Shown here: piece by piece, positions 36,106-49,043 of the stretch | How positions within the stretch are numbered: the first letter of the stretch is position 1 | Layout: each line of letters begins with the position of its first letter | NCBI GenBank assembly: GCA_037975125.1 | Contig: CM075860.1 | Location: 27,329,004 to 27,393,003 of the forward strand | DNA length: 64,000 nucleotides | Direction of reading: 5' to 3' | Source: Latrodectus hesperus | Lineage: Eukaryota > Arthropoda > Arachnida > Araneae > Theridiidae | The notes under the pieces: model-generated | The model's input: only the letters and a program-made list of their open reading frames with translations | Database searches by the model: none | What the model was told of the DNA's origin: nothing | Program-made: the position numbers and the translations under genes

Positions 36106-39100
36106 TGCTAAGGATGGCAACTATTTACACTAATTTTGTAATCCTTTAAATACACAAATTTCTAGTAAATTTAATTATTTTATTCTTGCACCCCACCGTT
36201 TAAATATAATAAATGTAATATCAATATCTTTGGTATGAAAAATTAACAAAATATTTTTTTAATTAGTAAATGATAATTTTTAGATACCTGGTAAAAAAAA
36301 AAAAACGAAAACAATTCTAGTGTCATAACCTTTTGTTAAATTTCTTATTTCATAAATTATGCTTTTAAATATTTTTAGCATTTAAATGTTAAGTTAAAAA
36401 TTTAATATTTCTGATGTAATGAAAAATTCATAATGCATTTTTATTTTGTTGCAATTTAAGCATACGAAATTTAATTGTGTTTTGATTTAAACATAAAAAG
36501 AAAACGAGTTTTATTTGCACACATACAGGAAAATATGAATTAAAATAAAAAAAATAATATGTAGGTACATTTCATGGAAAATGATCTACTTTTAAGAAAA
36601 TTTATAAAATTTCGAAGAAAAGCATGATTATTAGAGCAAATTATTAAATAATTTATAAATATTTATATCACTTATTTTCAATTAATATGCACTTTAGAAA
36701 TCAATATGAAATCCAAAATTCCTTAGAAGTTCTTGCAATTTTAATAAGCCTTTGCATTATAGCACATAACTATTTTAAATATCATGAAAATAAAAATTTT
36801 AGAGTATAAACTAATGAAATATTTATAGAAGTCACTTATTTTATTTATTGTTAGAACCATTTCTAAAGTTTCAAATAATTTTAATTATTTTATTAACTGA
36901 CTTTTAGTATTATTATTATGTTCTGTACTATTTATACAAGATACAAGATTAAAACAAAGTAAATAAATTGACAATATAGTTTTTAAAAATAAAATAAATC
37001 ATATTTTGTTGTAAATACGTAGCAATCTACTTCTTCATATCTAAAGAAACATCAGCAAGTAGTTACAAAGCATGCAACTGTTTGTGTGTGTGAAAACAAT
37101 TAACCTTAAAAATTATAACTATTACAGTAAAAATATAAATAGCTAATTGAAGGTTTTAGCTTCAATGATGTTTTAATGTACTAAAAATTTCTCTTTTTAG
37201 TAATTTTCTAACTCATTTTCGTAAATGAAAAATGAGGAATGCTTTAGTTGTATTTTAGTAGAAATTATACATTTCTAACTAGAATCAATTGTGGAATAAT
37301 TTTCCAATACAATTTTTGTATGCTTATGATATTGCGTCAAATACATGAATAAATTTTAAGCAGAATTTTTCTCCTTTTATTTCTTGCAACAAGTGGATAT
37401 GACATACCATGGAATACCTTGAAGGGAAATGTAATTTACTGGATGTTAAATTGCATTAACACTAATTACGAGTGATTGTCTTTGTATACCTGTACCTTTG
37501 CTCTCTTGCTAACAAAAAGTGTTTCGGAGAATGACGGGAAGTATTCCAAATTTCTTCCTTTGGGATTCATGAATACGACTTCGGCTCATGAATCCCAAAG
37601 GAAAATTTCTTTTACAAGTCCAAAATGGGCTGGATGTTCAAACGTTGCTTAATAGCTTTCAACTGCTAGATTGCTTAGGATACCAAACAAAAGTTATTTC
37701 TTTGAAATTATTATTATACATTGCATAATTACATAGAAAATATTGTTATTAAAATAACATTAATAATGTAAGATATGCGGAACAAGTATTTTTTTAACAT
37801 ATATTAATTAAATTATTAATTGTACTATGAAATGAATAGTTAATAAATATCTAGAATCTCAAAAAACCATATCATGAGAATGAATTTCAAAAAGTAAATT
37901 TAAATATTGGATTTGATGCTTTGTTTCAAACCATTTCGAAAATTTATCATGCGTGATAACATCTATAATTTATTATATTTCCAGATTGGGGCTCGTAAAT
38001 AGGTGATTCTCTAGGTTTGCAAAGCAGTTTAGAAGCTGTTGGAAAAAACTAATTTTTTCTGTTCTACTAAGTTTCTTAAATTAAAGAACTAAGATTAAAA
38101 AATATATACTAATTGTAATTTATTTTTATAAAATTTATTTGCATTGATTTAAAAAATTATTTAATTTTATAATTAGGTATAACATTTGCAGTTTTACTCA
38201 AAATAACGTTGTTTTATATTTGGATTTCTTCTTTTCAATATATTTTAAATAATTTAGGATTGTTGAAGAGTGTCTATAGTCAATTTAGTTTTAGATTAGG
38301 TTATTTTAAGTTGTTCATACTTATCTTGAGAATAGTTAGTAGGGAACTTTGTTTGACATCCTGAATATTGTAAACATATTTTCTGAACATTTTAGAGAGA
38401 ATATAACATTTTAAGAAAATGCGAATAGATATGCAGTAGTGCAAGTTGAATTTTAACAATTAACAAAGTACTAATGGCGTAATTTTTATAGAAACTAACG
38501 AGTATTTGCTAAAAAGGGAAAAAATAAAATTTGAATGAATACTGTGTGATAAGAGCTGCAAACATTTTATACAGTGCATCACTGTAACACTCTTTTATAC
38601 AGTGGAAATTATGTCCCTCACATAAAAAATATTCCGACAAAACAACTGACATTAAAAGAATTATATTTTAAGAAGTAAGAGGTGAATTTTATAATAATTT
38701 CTTTCATGGTAATTTTTTATTCAAATTGGTTCAAATCAGGATTTTATCATATTATATGCTGTCAAATGTGTTGAAAACATCAAATAATTTATACTGGGAA
38801 AAAATATGTCAGTACAAAGCTGTGGATTCTATGAAGATTAAAAATATGTTGTTTAAATAGGTTTCAAAGTGCCAAATACTACCGACCAAAATGCTCAAAC
38901 ACGAGTAACTATTTTGTAATTTTTAGCTACGGTTCGTTAACAGATACATTTCGAAGACAAATTTAATTAGAAATTTTAAAATTCAAGACAGTCAAAATTT
39001 GCAACGAAGTTAAGTTTCACAATAACAGTTTGTTTATTTGCCGTTGAGAAAATGACGCTTCACTAATTACTAGAAAAAGTAATTTATGTACTTATTTACG

Positions 39101-40387
39101 CTATTTCACAGAAATGGAGTGAGAGAAAAGAAAAGAGAGGAAAGTAAACGAAGAAAAAAAACTTCTATTTCTATCTCCTCTTCTCATCACATAACCATAT
39201 ATTATGCAGCATAAAAAATGGAAATTTCATGAGCAATTTTCACAAGATTGTATTAAAAAACTAGGTTTACCCGTACAAGAATGTCTCTACATAGAAATCC
39301 ATCAGCCCTTGTATGAAATGCATTCACAGCGGAATATATTGTTTTTAACCTGAATAAAAGTATACATTTTAATTATTTCCTTGGTTCTCTTTCAGTTTAA
39401 TGATATGTATATAATTACTAAAGCTAAACAAATATTAAAATTTCCTAAAAGCACGTCTTTTGGACATAAGTAGCATATTATTTGGAAAGTTTAAGTTCTT
39501 GAATATTTTTGCCATTTATTATATGGTTATTTATGTTTATTTATGAGACACATCTAAGCTTATCAGAACTGAGATTTTTAAAAAGGACTGAAGCTTAAGA
39601 AATATTAATAACTTTTAGAAATAGCATAATTTGATATCCATTCAAATAAAAAAATATTAAATGCATTGAGTCCTTTAAATTTTATAATAAAGTGAATTCG
39701 CTAACATGTATACACAAACTGTATAATATTATAAAATTATGCAGTAAAAATTACTCCATTCATTAAAAAAGATGATATATTTAGCTATATATTATTTGTT
39801 AAATGTATAAAAATGTTTGTGAAGTCTTTGACATCAACATTTCTTTTTTTTTCTACACAGTTGTAGGGAAATATATGAAAGAAGTATAATACTCCAATAT
39901 TGATCATGTTAATCAATGATTTATATGCTAATTGTATTCTGATAATTTTACAATTTGTGATAAAAAACGTGGAGTTGATATGAATAATTACTCATTATTT
40001 GAAAAATATATAAAATTATAACTGAAAAGTAAAAAAATATATATACCATTTAAAATTTTGGAAGTGAAGAAACTCTCGAATGTAACATGTAAATTACAAG
40101 ACATTGATTGAAATAAATTGAAATGTAAAAAAATATAAAATTAGCATAAGTATATTCCTTCAAGCGTAGAAATTAAGTACATTGTTTGTAATTAGATCAC
40201 ACCATAATTAGTACTGATTTCTACTTACTATAATATGTACTTAGTTTTCGATATACACTATTCCTGAACTCTGTACATCCAAAAATGGAAGCGTGTGTGA
40301 TTTACATGCCCCTCTTTTAAAATTTCTCGCTACTCGTGAAACACTTTAGTGTACAATCCTGTTTTAAAATACGCCGCCAATCAGACA
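36106..40387. other. AT-rich sequence, no gene seen
   Basis: Holds the hairpin at 37555 and a purine-rich run followed by a pyrimidine-rich run at about 39120-39190. Otherwise featureless. Confidence 0.5.
37555..37603. repeat. Perfect 18-bp hairpin, 13-nt loop
   Basis: The arms TTCCTTTGGGATTCATGA (37555-37572) and TCATGAATCCCAAAGGAA (37586-37603) are exact inverses; the loop is ATACGACTTCGGC. Outside the arms the match continues with a short indel (AAATTTC/GAAAATTT). No gene or terminator context. Confidence 0.9.
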
Positions 40388-40627
40388 TACAGGGTAATTA
40401 TAAAAAAAAAAACTGTCCCAACATTTAGGTCCCTAACTGTCATACCATTCAAAAAAACTGAATGAAATTTTGGCATAAGGAATTTTGAGGTATGAGTTTA
40501 ATAATGATAGGAAAAGAATAAAATACTCTAACAGTTACGGTTACAGGGAGAAATTTTCAAATGGAAACAGTTTTTTTGTATTGAAATGTGATCTCCATAA
40601 TGAAAAACACTAAAGTGAGTTTGAATG
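40388..40627 (+). repeat. Left terminal inverted repeat (~240 bp)
   Basis: This aligns as the inverted copy of about 42069-42318. Shared blocks include CAGGGTAATTATAAAA, CCCTAACTG/CCATAC, CAGTTACGGTTA and TGTGATCTCCAT. Divergence between the arms shows the element is old. Confidence 0.85.
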
Positions 40628-40731
40628 ATACCTGTAGTACGAAATTCCCCAGATTTAGGAGAGGAAAAATTAAAAAGGACTTTGCCTTGCACCAGGGCAT
40701 TAATGTTTGTTTTATTTATGTCTGCGCCTGA

Positions 40732-40929
40732 GATCCCAGCCTGATTAGGCCTCCACAAAATGTTAAGAACCCAAGAAATGCAAATTTCAAGTTCTATGTC
40801 AGACTGACAGCCATGACTGTGTCTGATTAGGATCCCAGCCTGATTAGGCCTCCACAAAATAAGAAGAGCCCAAGAAATCTAAATTTCAGGATCTACGTAA
40901 GACACAGTCATGGCTGACGTCGTCATGCT
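40732..40929 (+). repeat. 99-bp tandem duplication in the transposase 5' leader
   Basis: Two copies start GATCCCAGCCTGATTAGGCC at 40732 and 40831, with period 99. They differ at several sites (AAATGCAAATTTCAAG versus AAATCTAAATTTCAGG). Copy 2 runs into the transposase start codon; copy 1 carries the corresponding CCATGACT. The duplication arose inside the element. Confidence 0.88.
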
Positions 40930-41973
40930 AGGTGAAAGAAAAAGCACAGCGAAATGCAAGCTGCGTATGTTGCTTTCTGCCATTCCGAACAAGATGCCTC
41001 TTAGTGGGAAAGAACGCCCTAAATGGACAAAATGCCGCAGAGACATAGCGTGTTTATTGTAGAAACTTGGATAACCGCGAGGCCCGTGCACTGTTAAAGC
41101 TGTACGGGACTTGCTTCATAAATGTGAAGAAAATGGTTGCATATTCGATCGACCTCGGTCTGGACAATCTTCCGTTCCTGTGGATGCTGTTACAGAAGTT
41201 CATCAGACGATAAGCACAGTTCATCCCGCAAATGAACGTGGTGTTTCACGTGTTCTGAATCCGCCAAATTCAACTGTCTGCAAGGTTCTGCGTTCTAAAT
41301 ATGTTTCCGTATCGATTACAGAGTATTGGAAGTTAGACTATCAATTACAGCTGGATTTTGCAAATGAATTTTTTATCCTGTACGATTAATATAACACCAG
41401 GCCTTTACGTATTTTGCGGACAGATGAGGCGCATTAACTGTAACGTGAATTCAGAAAATTGTGTGCACTGGGCAGAGAATGATACTCATGATGTGATTGC
41501 AGATCCATTACAGGAAGAAAAGGTGAATGTATGGTGTGTTATAATGAGTAAGTTCATCTTCGGCCCTTATTTGCTTAAAGGGGCTACTTCCGCTGATCTG
41601 CAAATGTGTACAGCAACGTACGTAAAATGCTTCATCTGAAGTTGTGTGGATGCAAGATGGTGCTCCTCTTTATGTAGGGTCTTCAGTCAAACGAGCCATA
41701 AGTCAACAATTTGGTGCAGTTATCTTCCGTCATTTCTCGCTTCTGTGGCCACCAAGGTCTCTTTATCTGACACAAATGAATTTTTGGCTATAGGGATACC
41801 TAAAATCCAAAGTGTATCAGTTTCGTCCGCAAACTGCATCTGATTTAAAAGGTGTCATCAGAAATGAGATTCAAAAGATTCCTATTATCATAAGACGTGA
41901 TGCAGTGCTATCCACCATCTGCTACCTGCAAAGTCTCATCGTATCTGATGGAAATCATGTGAAGAAATTGTGA
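40910..41973 (+). pseudogene. Transposase pseudogene (DUF4817-HTH, Tc1/mariner superfamily)
   Basis: It starts MADVVMLGERKSTAKCKLRM at the ATG at 40910, with a stop after about 50 codons, and is recovered in other frames to a final stop at 41971-41973. Recognisable order: the HTH part; then HKCEENGCIFDRPRSGQSSV; then TDEAHF-like sequence (first catalytic Asp); then DTHDVIADPLQEEKVNVWC; then the frame shifts to QDGAPLYVGSSVKRAISQQF (second Asp). LLWPPRSLYLTQMNFWLWGY follows, where relatives have SPDLTPLDFFLWG: the Asp before FFLWG is Asn here. The C-terminal YLKSKVYQFRPQTASDLKG is typical of the family. Several frameshifts and a changed catalytic residue make it inactive. Confidence 0.82.
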
Positions 41974-42068
41974 AACACAAAATGCTTTATTTTATGCTAT
42001 TTCTGTGACCTTATTGGTTTCCCTCACTTTTAGCCTATCTACAGCCGGTGATTTCCATGTGACAGTTT

Positions 42069-42318
42069 CTGTTCGAACGCTATTAGGACTTTTTCTAAAT
42101 GGAGATCACATTAAAATACAAAAAAACATGATTGTTGCCATTTGGTATTTTTAAAATTTTCCCCTTATAACCGTAACTGAATGCTACTATTGTTTTCCAT
42201 ATCATTCTTGAAGGCACACCTCAATTACCTTATTACTAAAATTTCATTCACATTCTGCTCATTGTATGGTAGTTAGGGGCCCATATGTCAGGATAGTTTT
42301 TTTTATAATCATCCTGTA
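42069..42318 (-). repeat. Right terminal inverted repeat (~250 bp)
   Basis: Inverted partner of 40388-40627, ending in TACAGGATGATTATAAAA on the minus strand and followed by TA at the insertion site. Confidence 0.85.
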
Positions 42319-42512
42319 CATTTGATTTAGAATGAAAAAGTCCCAATTTCTATATTTAATAAAGTTTTTCTAAGTGAAAGTAGCAAAATTTTGAACAATG
42401 AATTTTCATAAACAAAATATCCTACCATCCACTTTTAGCTGCCTAATCACCAATACATTTCCTGGTGAGAAACCTAAAGAAATAGTCAATCCTAAAGAAA
42501 CAGTAGTATAGT

Positions 42513-42560
42513 AATTCCGATGTATAATTATTAGTAGCCTAATAATTATACATCGGAATT
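42513..42560. repeat. Perfect 22-bp hairpin, 4-nt loop
   Basis: AATTCCGATGTATAATTATT plus AG (42513-42534) and its exact inverse (42539-42560) are separated by TAGC. It lies 195 bp downstream of the 40.4-kb transposon in AT-rich sequence. Confidence 0.92.
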
Positions 42561-45090
42561 TCTCAACCATACAATCTCTGCCAAGCGTTCCTTTTTCTAG
42601 AAGCCTCAGATCATTAACTACGTTATAACAATTTGTATATCAATTTTATTTAAATTTTACTGTCCAAAGCCATTCTCACCTAAAAATTTTGGTACTATTA
42701 TTTGACTGTATGCTTTATTAATACAAGGTATGGAGAATAAATTTAAACTATTAAAATGAAATAATTGTTGACATTAATTCTTATAATATTTGATGTTAAA
42801 TTTACTTTAATAATTATTAAAACTTAAGTTTCCATATAAAACTATTTTGAAGTTTTAAAGAGGGAAATCTGAGTATAGCAGTTTTAAAATTATTTAATGT
42901 ATTTTCTTTCTAGAAAGAATGTAATACACGTTTAAATATGCTCTCGTAGTTTATGTACTCAAAACGTTTCTATTAATGGTGTTTAATTAACTACGTCAAT
43001 AAAAGTGCTTTTGAACTGAAAATTAAATAGTTTACATTCAAAAGGCATTAAATGTACATTCATTATATTATCGCTCTTTAGCTAATAATTGCATTTACAT
43101 TAAAGTTATCAAAACAAAGGTACATTATCAATGAATAAATTTCGATTTATATTTCCCCTGTCAATTGCATTCATTCCATTACTTTTATTCAGTTAATTTT
43201 TTCTTGAAGGATTGTCATTAACTGCCTGCTTTTCCTTATTATCTAAATGCTGGTCTCTTGACATTTTCTTAATGCCAATATTCATTGGTTTCGTTATTGC
43301 ACTAGAGCTCTTCCACAGTTACCAATATTTAAAATAAATTTTGTAAATTAAATCTTACGGCTGAGATAGCTACATAATTATTTCATTAAAGTCGATTATA
43401 TATATATATAGTATATATATATATTAAGCATTATGAAATCAATAAGAACCGAATCATTATTTAAAAAAACAGGGACATATACAGGCTGTGTCTAAAGCCC
43501 TTCAAATGTAGCCTATGATCAAGTGAATTTTTTAAACGTTGGCAATCACGTTATTATATTTAGATGAAATGAAAGTTTCCTGCAATTGTATGTATAATAT
43601 TGTACTTGATACAGATACTGTATTTATAATATGTGTGATTCCAAATATTAAACCATATTCTTAAGTATTTTTTAAGCATTATCTTGTAAAAAATTTGATT
43701 TAATGAATACACATTTGAAAACTCTCTTATGCTCAGCATACATGTCTGTATGCGTGGGTAAATGATTAAACGACTTTTTTTTTACTTTTTTATGCACTCG
43801 TACTAATATAAAGAATATATAATATAAATCACCCTAAAATAAATTCTTAAATTCAAATACGAAACCTATAAAAGCTATTATAATTAAAAAATACAAACAG
43901 GTACTAATAAACTTCATTATGTTTTGCAATTTTCATCGGAATAAGAAACATTAAAAAAAAAGTTAAACTTAAAATCTTTGATTTATTAGATTTTTTTGAT
44001 TTAAATATTTATCAATTTATAAAGAAAAGTACGTTGCTTTTAATATTCTAAATGTTACGTTTAATGATATTTGACGTAGGAATAAGTAAAAGCGTGTTTT
44101 ATTATCGTTTAAACATAAATTTTCTTTGACTTATTTAATTCTGAAAAGTAGGGTAAATATTAAATTTAATGTGAAATCTTTAGTCTGTTTAATTCAGATT
44201 GAATAAAGCTAATTTCAGCCAAAATACATTAAAACTCTTCATTAATTTAATTCAATAAAAAATTGAAGGATTTTTTTTTATTGAAATAATATTAAATTTT
44301 GATTTTCTTTAATTTTCTTTTGGTTCTTATATGATAAATATTTTAGAATGATATAAATATTTTTATAAATAGATTTATATGTAGTGGAAATATATTTGAA
44401 CAAAATGTATATTCTTATATAAATAATTTTTATGGAAATATAAAAATAATTTTTGAAGAATGAACTGTTAATAAGCTTTTGAAGTTATTGTGAATTATTT
44501 TATATGTAATTGTTTTAAATTATCATATTCTTATTTAATTTAAATTTTAAATAAAATTAAAATCGTGTTTATAAATATTTATACCAACATGTTTGGCGTA
44601 CAAATTTGCATAAGATCTTGATGTGTATTTAATGTAAATGTATATTATTTCTTCAGCAATCGAGCCTGTATAAAGGTGTTTAATGAGAACTGACATGGTG
44701 AGTTTTTTTAATGATGCTGCAAATGCGATTCCTAATGTTATAATGCAATAAAAGAAAAGGAAATTATCTGAAAGCACGATGTCACACCTTTCCTTCGTTG
44801 ATCGCTGATCTCATAATTAAAAATGCTCCGGTCTATGATGTAGTGACACCAAGGGTCACCGAAGTAAAAATCATGTTGATTTGATGCAAATGTCCTTCAG
44901 TTTCTTACACAATCACTTGTGTTTTTAAAAATCGTTGTCTAGTTTATTCTGGAATCAAAATGTGGCTATATGATAAATTATTCCATGAGTGAAATAATAC
45001 TGTTTTTCTGCTGTTACACAAGATGGACAAGAAATGTTTTTCCAATTTTATTGTCAAAAAAACCTGACCTATAGAAAGTGTAACTTTTTG
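42561..45090. other. AT-rich sequence, no gene seen
   Basis: A short TA run near 43400. The last 60 bases may be the 3' end of the mariner relic. Confidence 0.5.
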
Positions 45091-45680
45091 TTAGTCCTCG
45101 AAGTAATCACCATCGGCTTCCAGCATCTTCTGCCAACATGTCCCTAATTGTGCAACCCTTTGCGGTAAAACTCAGAGATTTTGGACTCAAAAAAGTCTGT
45201 GATTGTTTGGAGCATGTCAACTTCACTGGTGATTTACAAGTCAGTTTCCACGAAGATGATTATCCAGGAAATGGAAGAGGCAGTAATCTGATGGAACCAG
45301 ATCAGTTGAGTAAAGACGATTGCACAGTCTTCCAACCAAGTCGCTGTAAGATATTCCTGTCCTCGCATTATCAGCTAAGAACAGCTTGGATTAATCAGTG
45401 CTGTAAAATACTGTTGCAATATCTGTTGCACACGTTTCAGTTGCTGTGAATACAGATCCGAAGTGACCATTTGGACCACTAGTAGCGGCTCAAAGTGAAC
45501 CCCTTAATGACTAGTCTACCAGACATCAACTTCATCACGGAGGAACAAATCTCCTGATCTGAATTTGTTAAACCAATGTACTTTCATTCACAACACTATC
45601 CTCAGATGCATGACATATTCTTTGAGTCGCTGCAGCAGCTGAAATGCCAACTTTGAAGCCATAAAGCAAACAACACCGAA
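45091..45680 (-). pseudogene. Internally deleted mariner transposase
   Basis: Minus-strand pieces of a mariner transposase, in order, in shifting frames. The N-terminal HTH part reads LLYGFKVGISAAAATQRICH, then EDSVVNESTL, then KFRSGDLFLRDEVDVW. VTSDLYSQQLKRVQQILQQY follows almost directly, then ADNARTGISYSDL (second catalytic Asp kept), then TDLVPSDYCLFHFLDNHLRG (third Asp kept). The end is ISEFYRKGLHN and LEADGDYFED with a stop at 45091-45093. The block that would hold the first catalytic Asp (roughly residues 60-200 of about 345) is missing. TIRs could not be paired with confidence. This is a different mariner subfamily from the 22.8-kb copy. Confidence 0.78.
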
Positions 45681-48600
45681 CGAGCTACTTCGGCGTGTTC
45701 ATTCTCTTAGCTTCTGTACCAGTTACCATTGATGAATGTGCGCGGTAGACCTGTTTTTATAACGATTGATAGTTCTCTCGACAGGCTGGTATCTCAACAA
45801 TGTCATACATTAATTTGCTTATTTTTCACTTCATTCAATGGAAACGCGAAAACGGCAACAACTTTCTTGTTTATAAACAAATGGTCATTTAGGCTGATAT
45901 AAATAAATGGTCGTTTAGATCTAGCAATGCATTCGTATGATCATCTTGAGCCCATCGATACTTAGTCTGCAAAGATCTTGATTTGTACCAGCAACGATAG
46001 TGTATGTGATTAAGAGGCATGAGAATTTACCAAAATCACGTAAGTTTTAATTCAACCTAAATCAAGTCCGAAACTACCTGATAAGCATTTTATTTACTTC
46101 TTCAACACTAAAAAACGCTTCACTAGCTACTCAAGATTCTGTCGGCTTAAGTAAAAATTCTCATTTCTCATATTATTTTCTTTCTTTCCTGATGTATCGT
46201 TTGGAATTATTTGGTCAACACTATACTTAATGGCACTGATATAAAACTATAAAATTTTGAACAATTTTGTTCATCATCCTATGTACTGAAGATTAAAGTA
46301 GGAGCTTTGCCAAAATTAGGGTTTGAAATTAATATAAAGCAGTTGATAGAAATTCCATATGCAACCGAACATTTCACAGTAAGAAAAAATAACTTTTTGT
46401 TTGCCTACTAATTGAGATATATTGAAAACTTATGCAAATCAATGCTTTTTGTAAAGGCAAATTCTTTCTGTATGGAAAGTTTATTGTCAATTGGAGTGTC
46501 TTAATTTATTGCAAGTTATTTTTATTCTTTGTTTTTTATCTATAATTCTATGTATTAGTGTGATAAAAATATGTGTTTTAATATTGCTTCGTAAAATCAC
46601 ACAAACACACAAATTATGTTATTATATTACAACATATCATTAGAGAAGTTTGAATAATTGGTTAATCATTCTACAGTCAATTTTTCCACATGATAGTTAA
46701 TTAAATTGAAGTTTGCAATTTAGGGCTGATTATAAATGCTCGAGTTGAAAATTAACTCAAGAACACGAAAAGTGTTTGGAGGATTATAAGTTTCTCTTTG
46801 TACAACAGAGTTCCATATTTAAAGCTTTTTTCCCCCTCCAATTAGAAAATATATTTCTAAATAATTTGTCAAAAATTAAATTAAAACCATAATTATAAAT
46901 TAAGATTACAATGCAATGATAAAAAACATTGTCGAATTATTTTATCTTGATACACTTTAGGCATGACCTGAGATCAGTAAGGTGTGCAAAAAATGATGGC
47001 TGTAATTGTAATCATTTTTATTCAACGCTTTTAAAAAATTGAGAACAAAAACATCACTTTAATAATAAAACTTTTTTTGAAGTAATTGCTACAATTGCTT
47101 TTATGATTTAATCATCTAACGCATACTGTAAGTACTTTAAAATTAATGGAAATTACTTGGGTGTTTAATTTACTTTCTCAAGAAGATTTTAAAGGTAACA
47201 TATACTTGGGAATCCGAAATAGTCGAGAAAAAGAAATACAATTTGCAAACCACTTAATTTAGTGAACATATTCTCCAAAATGTTTTATTTCTTATTTACA
47301 ACGCAGTCGGTTCTTTTAAAAATGCATCTAAAGTTAATTCCTTCATTTTATAATGTAAGACTTAAGTAAATCTTAATCATACATTGAAAATTTTAGACTG
47401 TATTCCTTCACATATGCATAGATATTTAGTGAATATTTGAAATATTAATATTATATTGAAATTTTTTTATTTAGATGGCCTTTAAAATTCTAAAAAACAA
47501 TGAAAAATGAATTATATTAGTTTTAAGAAGCATATAAGTTTAGAGAAATAATATATTTACAAAAATTTCATAGGGCAGAAATATTATTAATAGTTAACAG
47601 CCTTTCGAAAAATCTAAGTTTCAATGAATATCTTTTTACAAGTTATGTTGAAAGATATTTCAACTTTTCAACAAATGGATTTTCTATTTCCTGACACGTA
47701 AGACCCCCTATTTATATGCAATATGTCTCATTTACAAACAATATTTTTTTATATTAATGTTGAATATAAATATTCATATGAAATTTAAGGTTTCTGAGAT
47801 TTAAAAAGTATTTGTTCTGTTTTTTCTTGCTATTAAATATATTAAATACTATATAATCATTTCTAATTTCAATTGAGATATATATTACTATGAGGAAGTG
47901 TTGCCCTGTATAGAATATAAATTGAAGAAACATTTTCTTTTAAATGAAATCAAAAGGCCTGACTGTAAAAACTTAATAAAAAATATTTTTAGCACTAGAA
48001 TAATGAATTTTCAAACATAATTCTAGGCAAATACTTCAGTTACCATGAATTCAGTTTTCATTTAGAAATAAGATTGCCATCAGAAAAAGGTACAGTAAAT
48101 TACAAGAAAACTAAAATAGAGGCATAAAAAACTTTCATTTCCTCGAAGCACTGAATGAATACATTTTCCTAGTTCACTTATAGTTATTATTTTGAGGCCT
48201 TTCATTGAATGACGGAAATACATTCTTCAGAATGATTTTTTATCCTTCATAAATTGGAATGTTTCAGCTACACATTTTTCATATGGTTTCATAAAATATA
48301 AAGCATGAATAAAATATTTGGATATAACAATTTTTATTAAAGTGGAATAAATTACATTAATACAAAAATCAATACGGAAACAGGTCAGTTTAAATATTTA
48401 TAAAGGATGAAAAATTTTCTTTAGAGCACTTTTCATTGAAAATTTATTTTATACCACAAAAACATGGCTTCAAAAAATTTCTTTTAAATTTTATTTTTAG
48501 TTATTTTTTAAATTCAGGTAATCTTATATTGTACATGTATACGTATATATGTATATGAAATATTAATCTTTTCTTGAGATTTTGTGTGAATAATTAAATA

Positions 48601-49043
48601 TGCATATTTCAAATTTAATTTTGAAACATCCTTTGCAAAGTAGATATATACTACATTAATGTTTTTATCTTTATAAATGATTACTGATGGATTTTTATTC
48701 TATAACAAACTGTTTCATTATACTAAATTATTATTATATCTTAATTATTTTTTTCTATAAAATATGTTATCATGTTTATGTAAAGGAAAATACATAAAAT
48801 TTTTTTGATGTTAAAAGTATCTGTACTTTGTAAACATAAAAAAATGGTTATCTTTTTCTTACCATTAAAAAGTATTATAATAGCTTTTCACTTTGATTGA
48901 TATTATATTGATAAATCTATCAAATATAGTATTTAATACGTGATTTATATATTGTAGTTTGGTACATTTAATGCAACAAAATTTATCGTAAAAACTAGAA
49001 AACACACTTAATTTTGATCCAGTATAGATTTTGCTGTCATATA
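45681..49043. other. AT-rich sequence, no gene seen
   Basis: 45681-46000 may include the 5' end of the mariner relic and a local direct repeat (AAATGGTC[A/G]TTTAG twice, about 45878-45917). No gene recognised after that. Confidence 0.5.

Larger units (their letters stand above)
40388..42318 (+). mobile_element. Tc1/mariner-superfamily element with ~240-bp TIRs
   Basis: The 1.93-kb element is bounded by TACAGGGTAATTATAAAAAA on the left and the inverse of TACAGGATGATTATAAAAAA on the right, giving TA target duplications. The inverted repeats are unusually long for the superfamily: left about 40388-40627 and right about 42069-42318, alignable throughout with scattered differences (for example both contain TGTGATCTCCAT near their inner ends). 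Inside are a 99-bp tandem duplication and a plus-strand transposase pseudogene. The CAGGGTGATTATAA-type end and the transposase wording fit the arthropod family that carries an N-terminal DUF4817-type helix-turn-helix domain. Confidence 0.88.
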
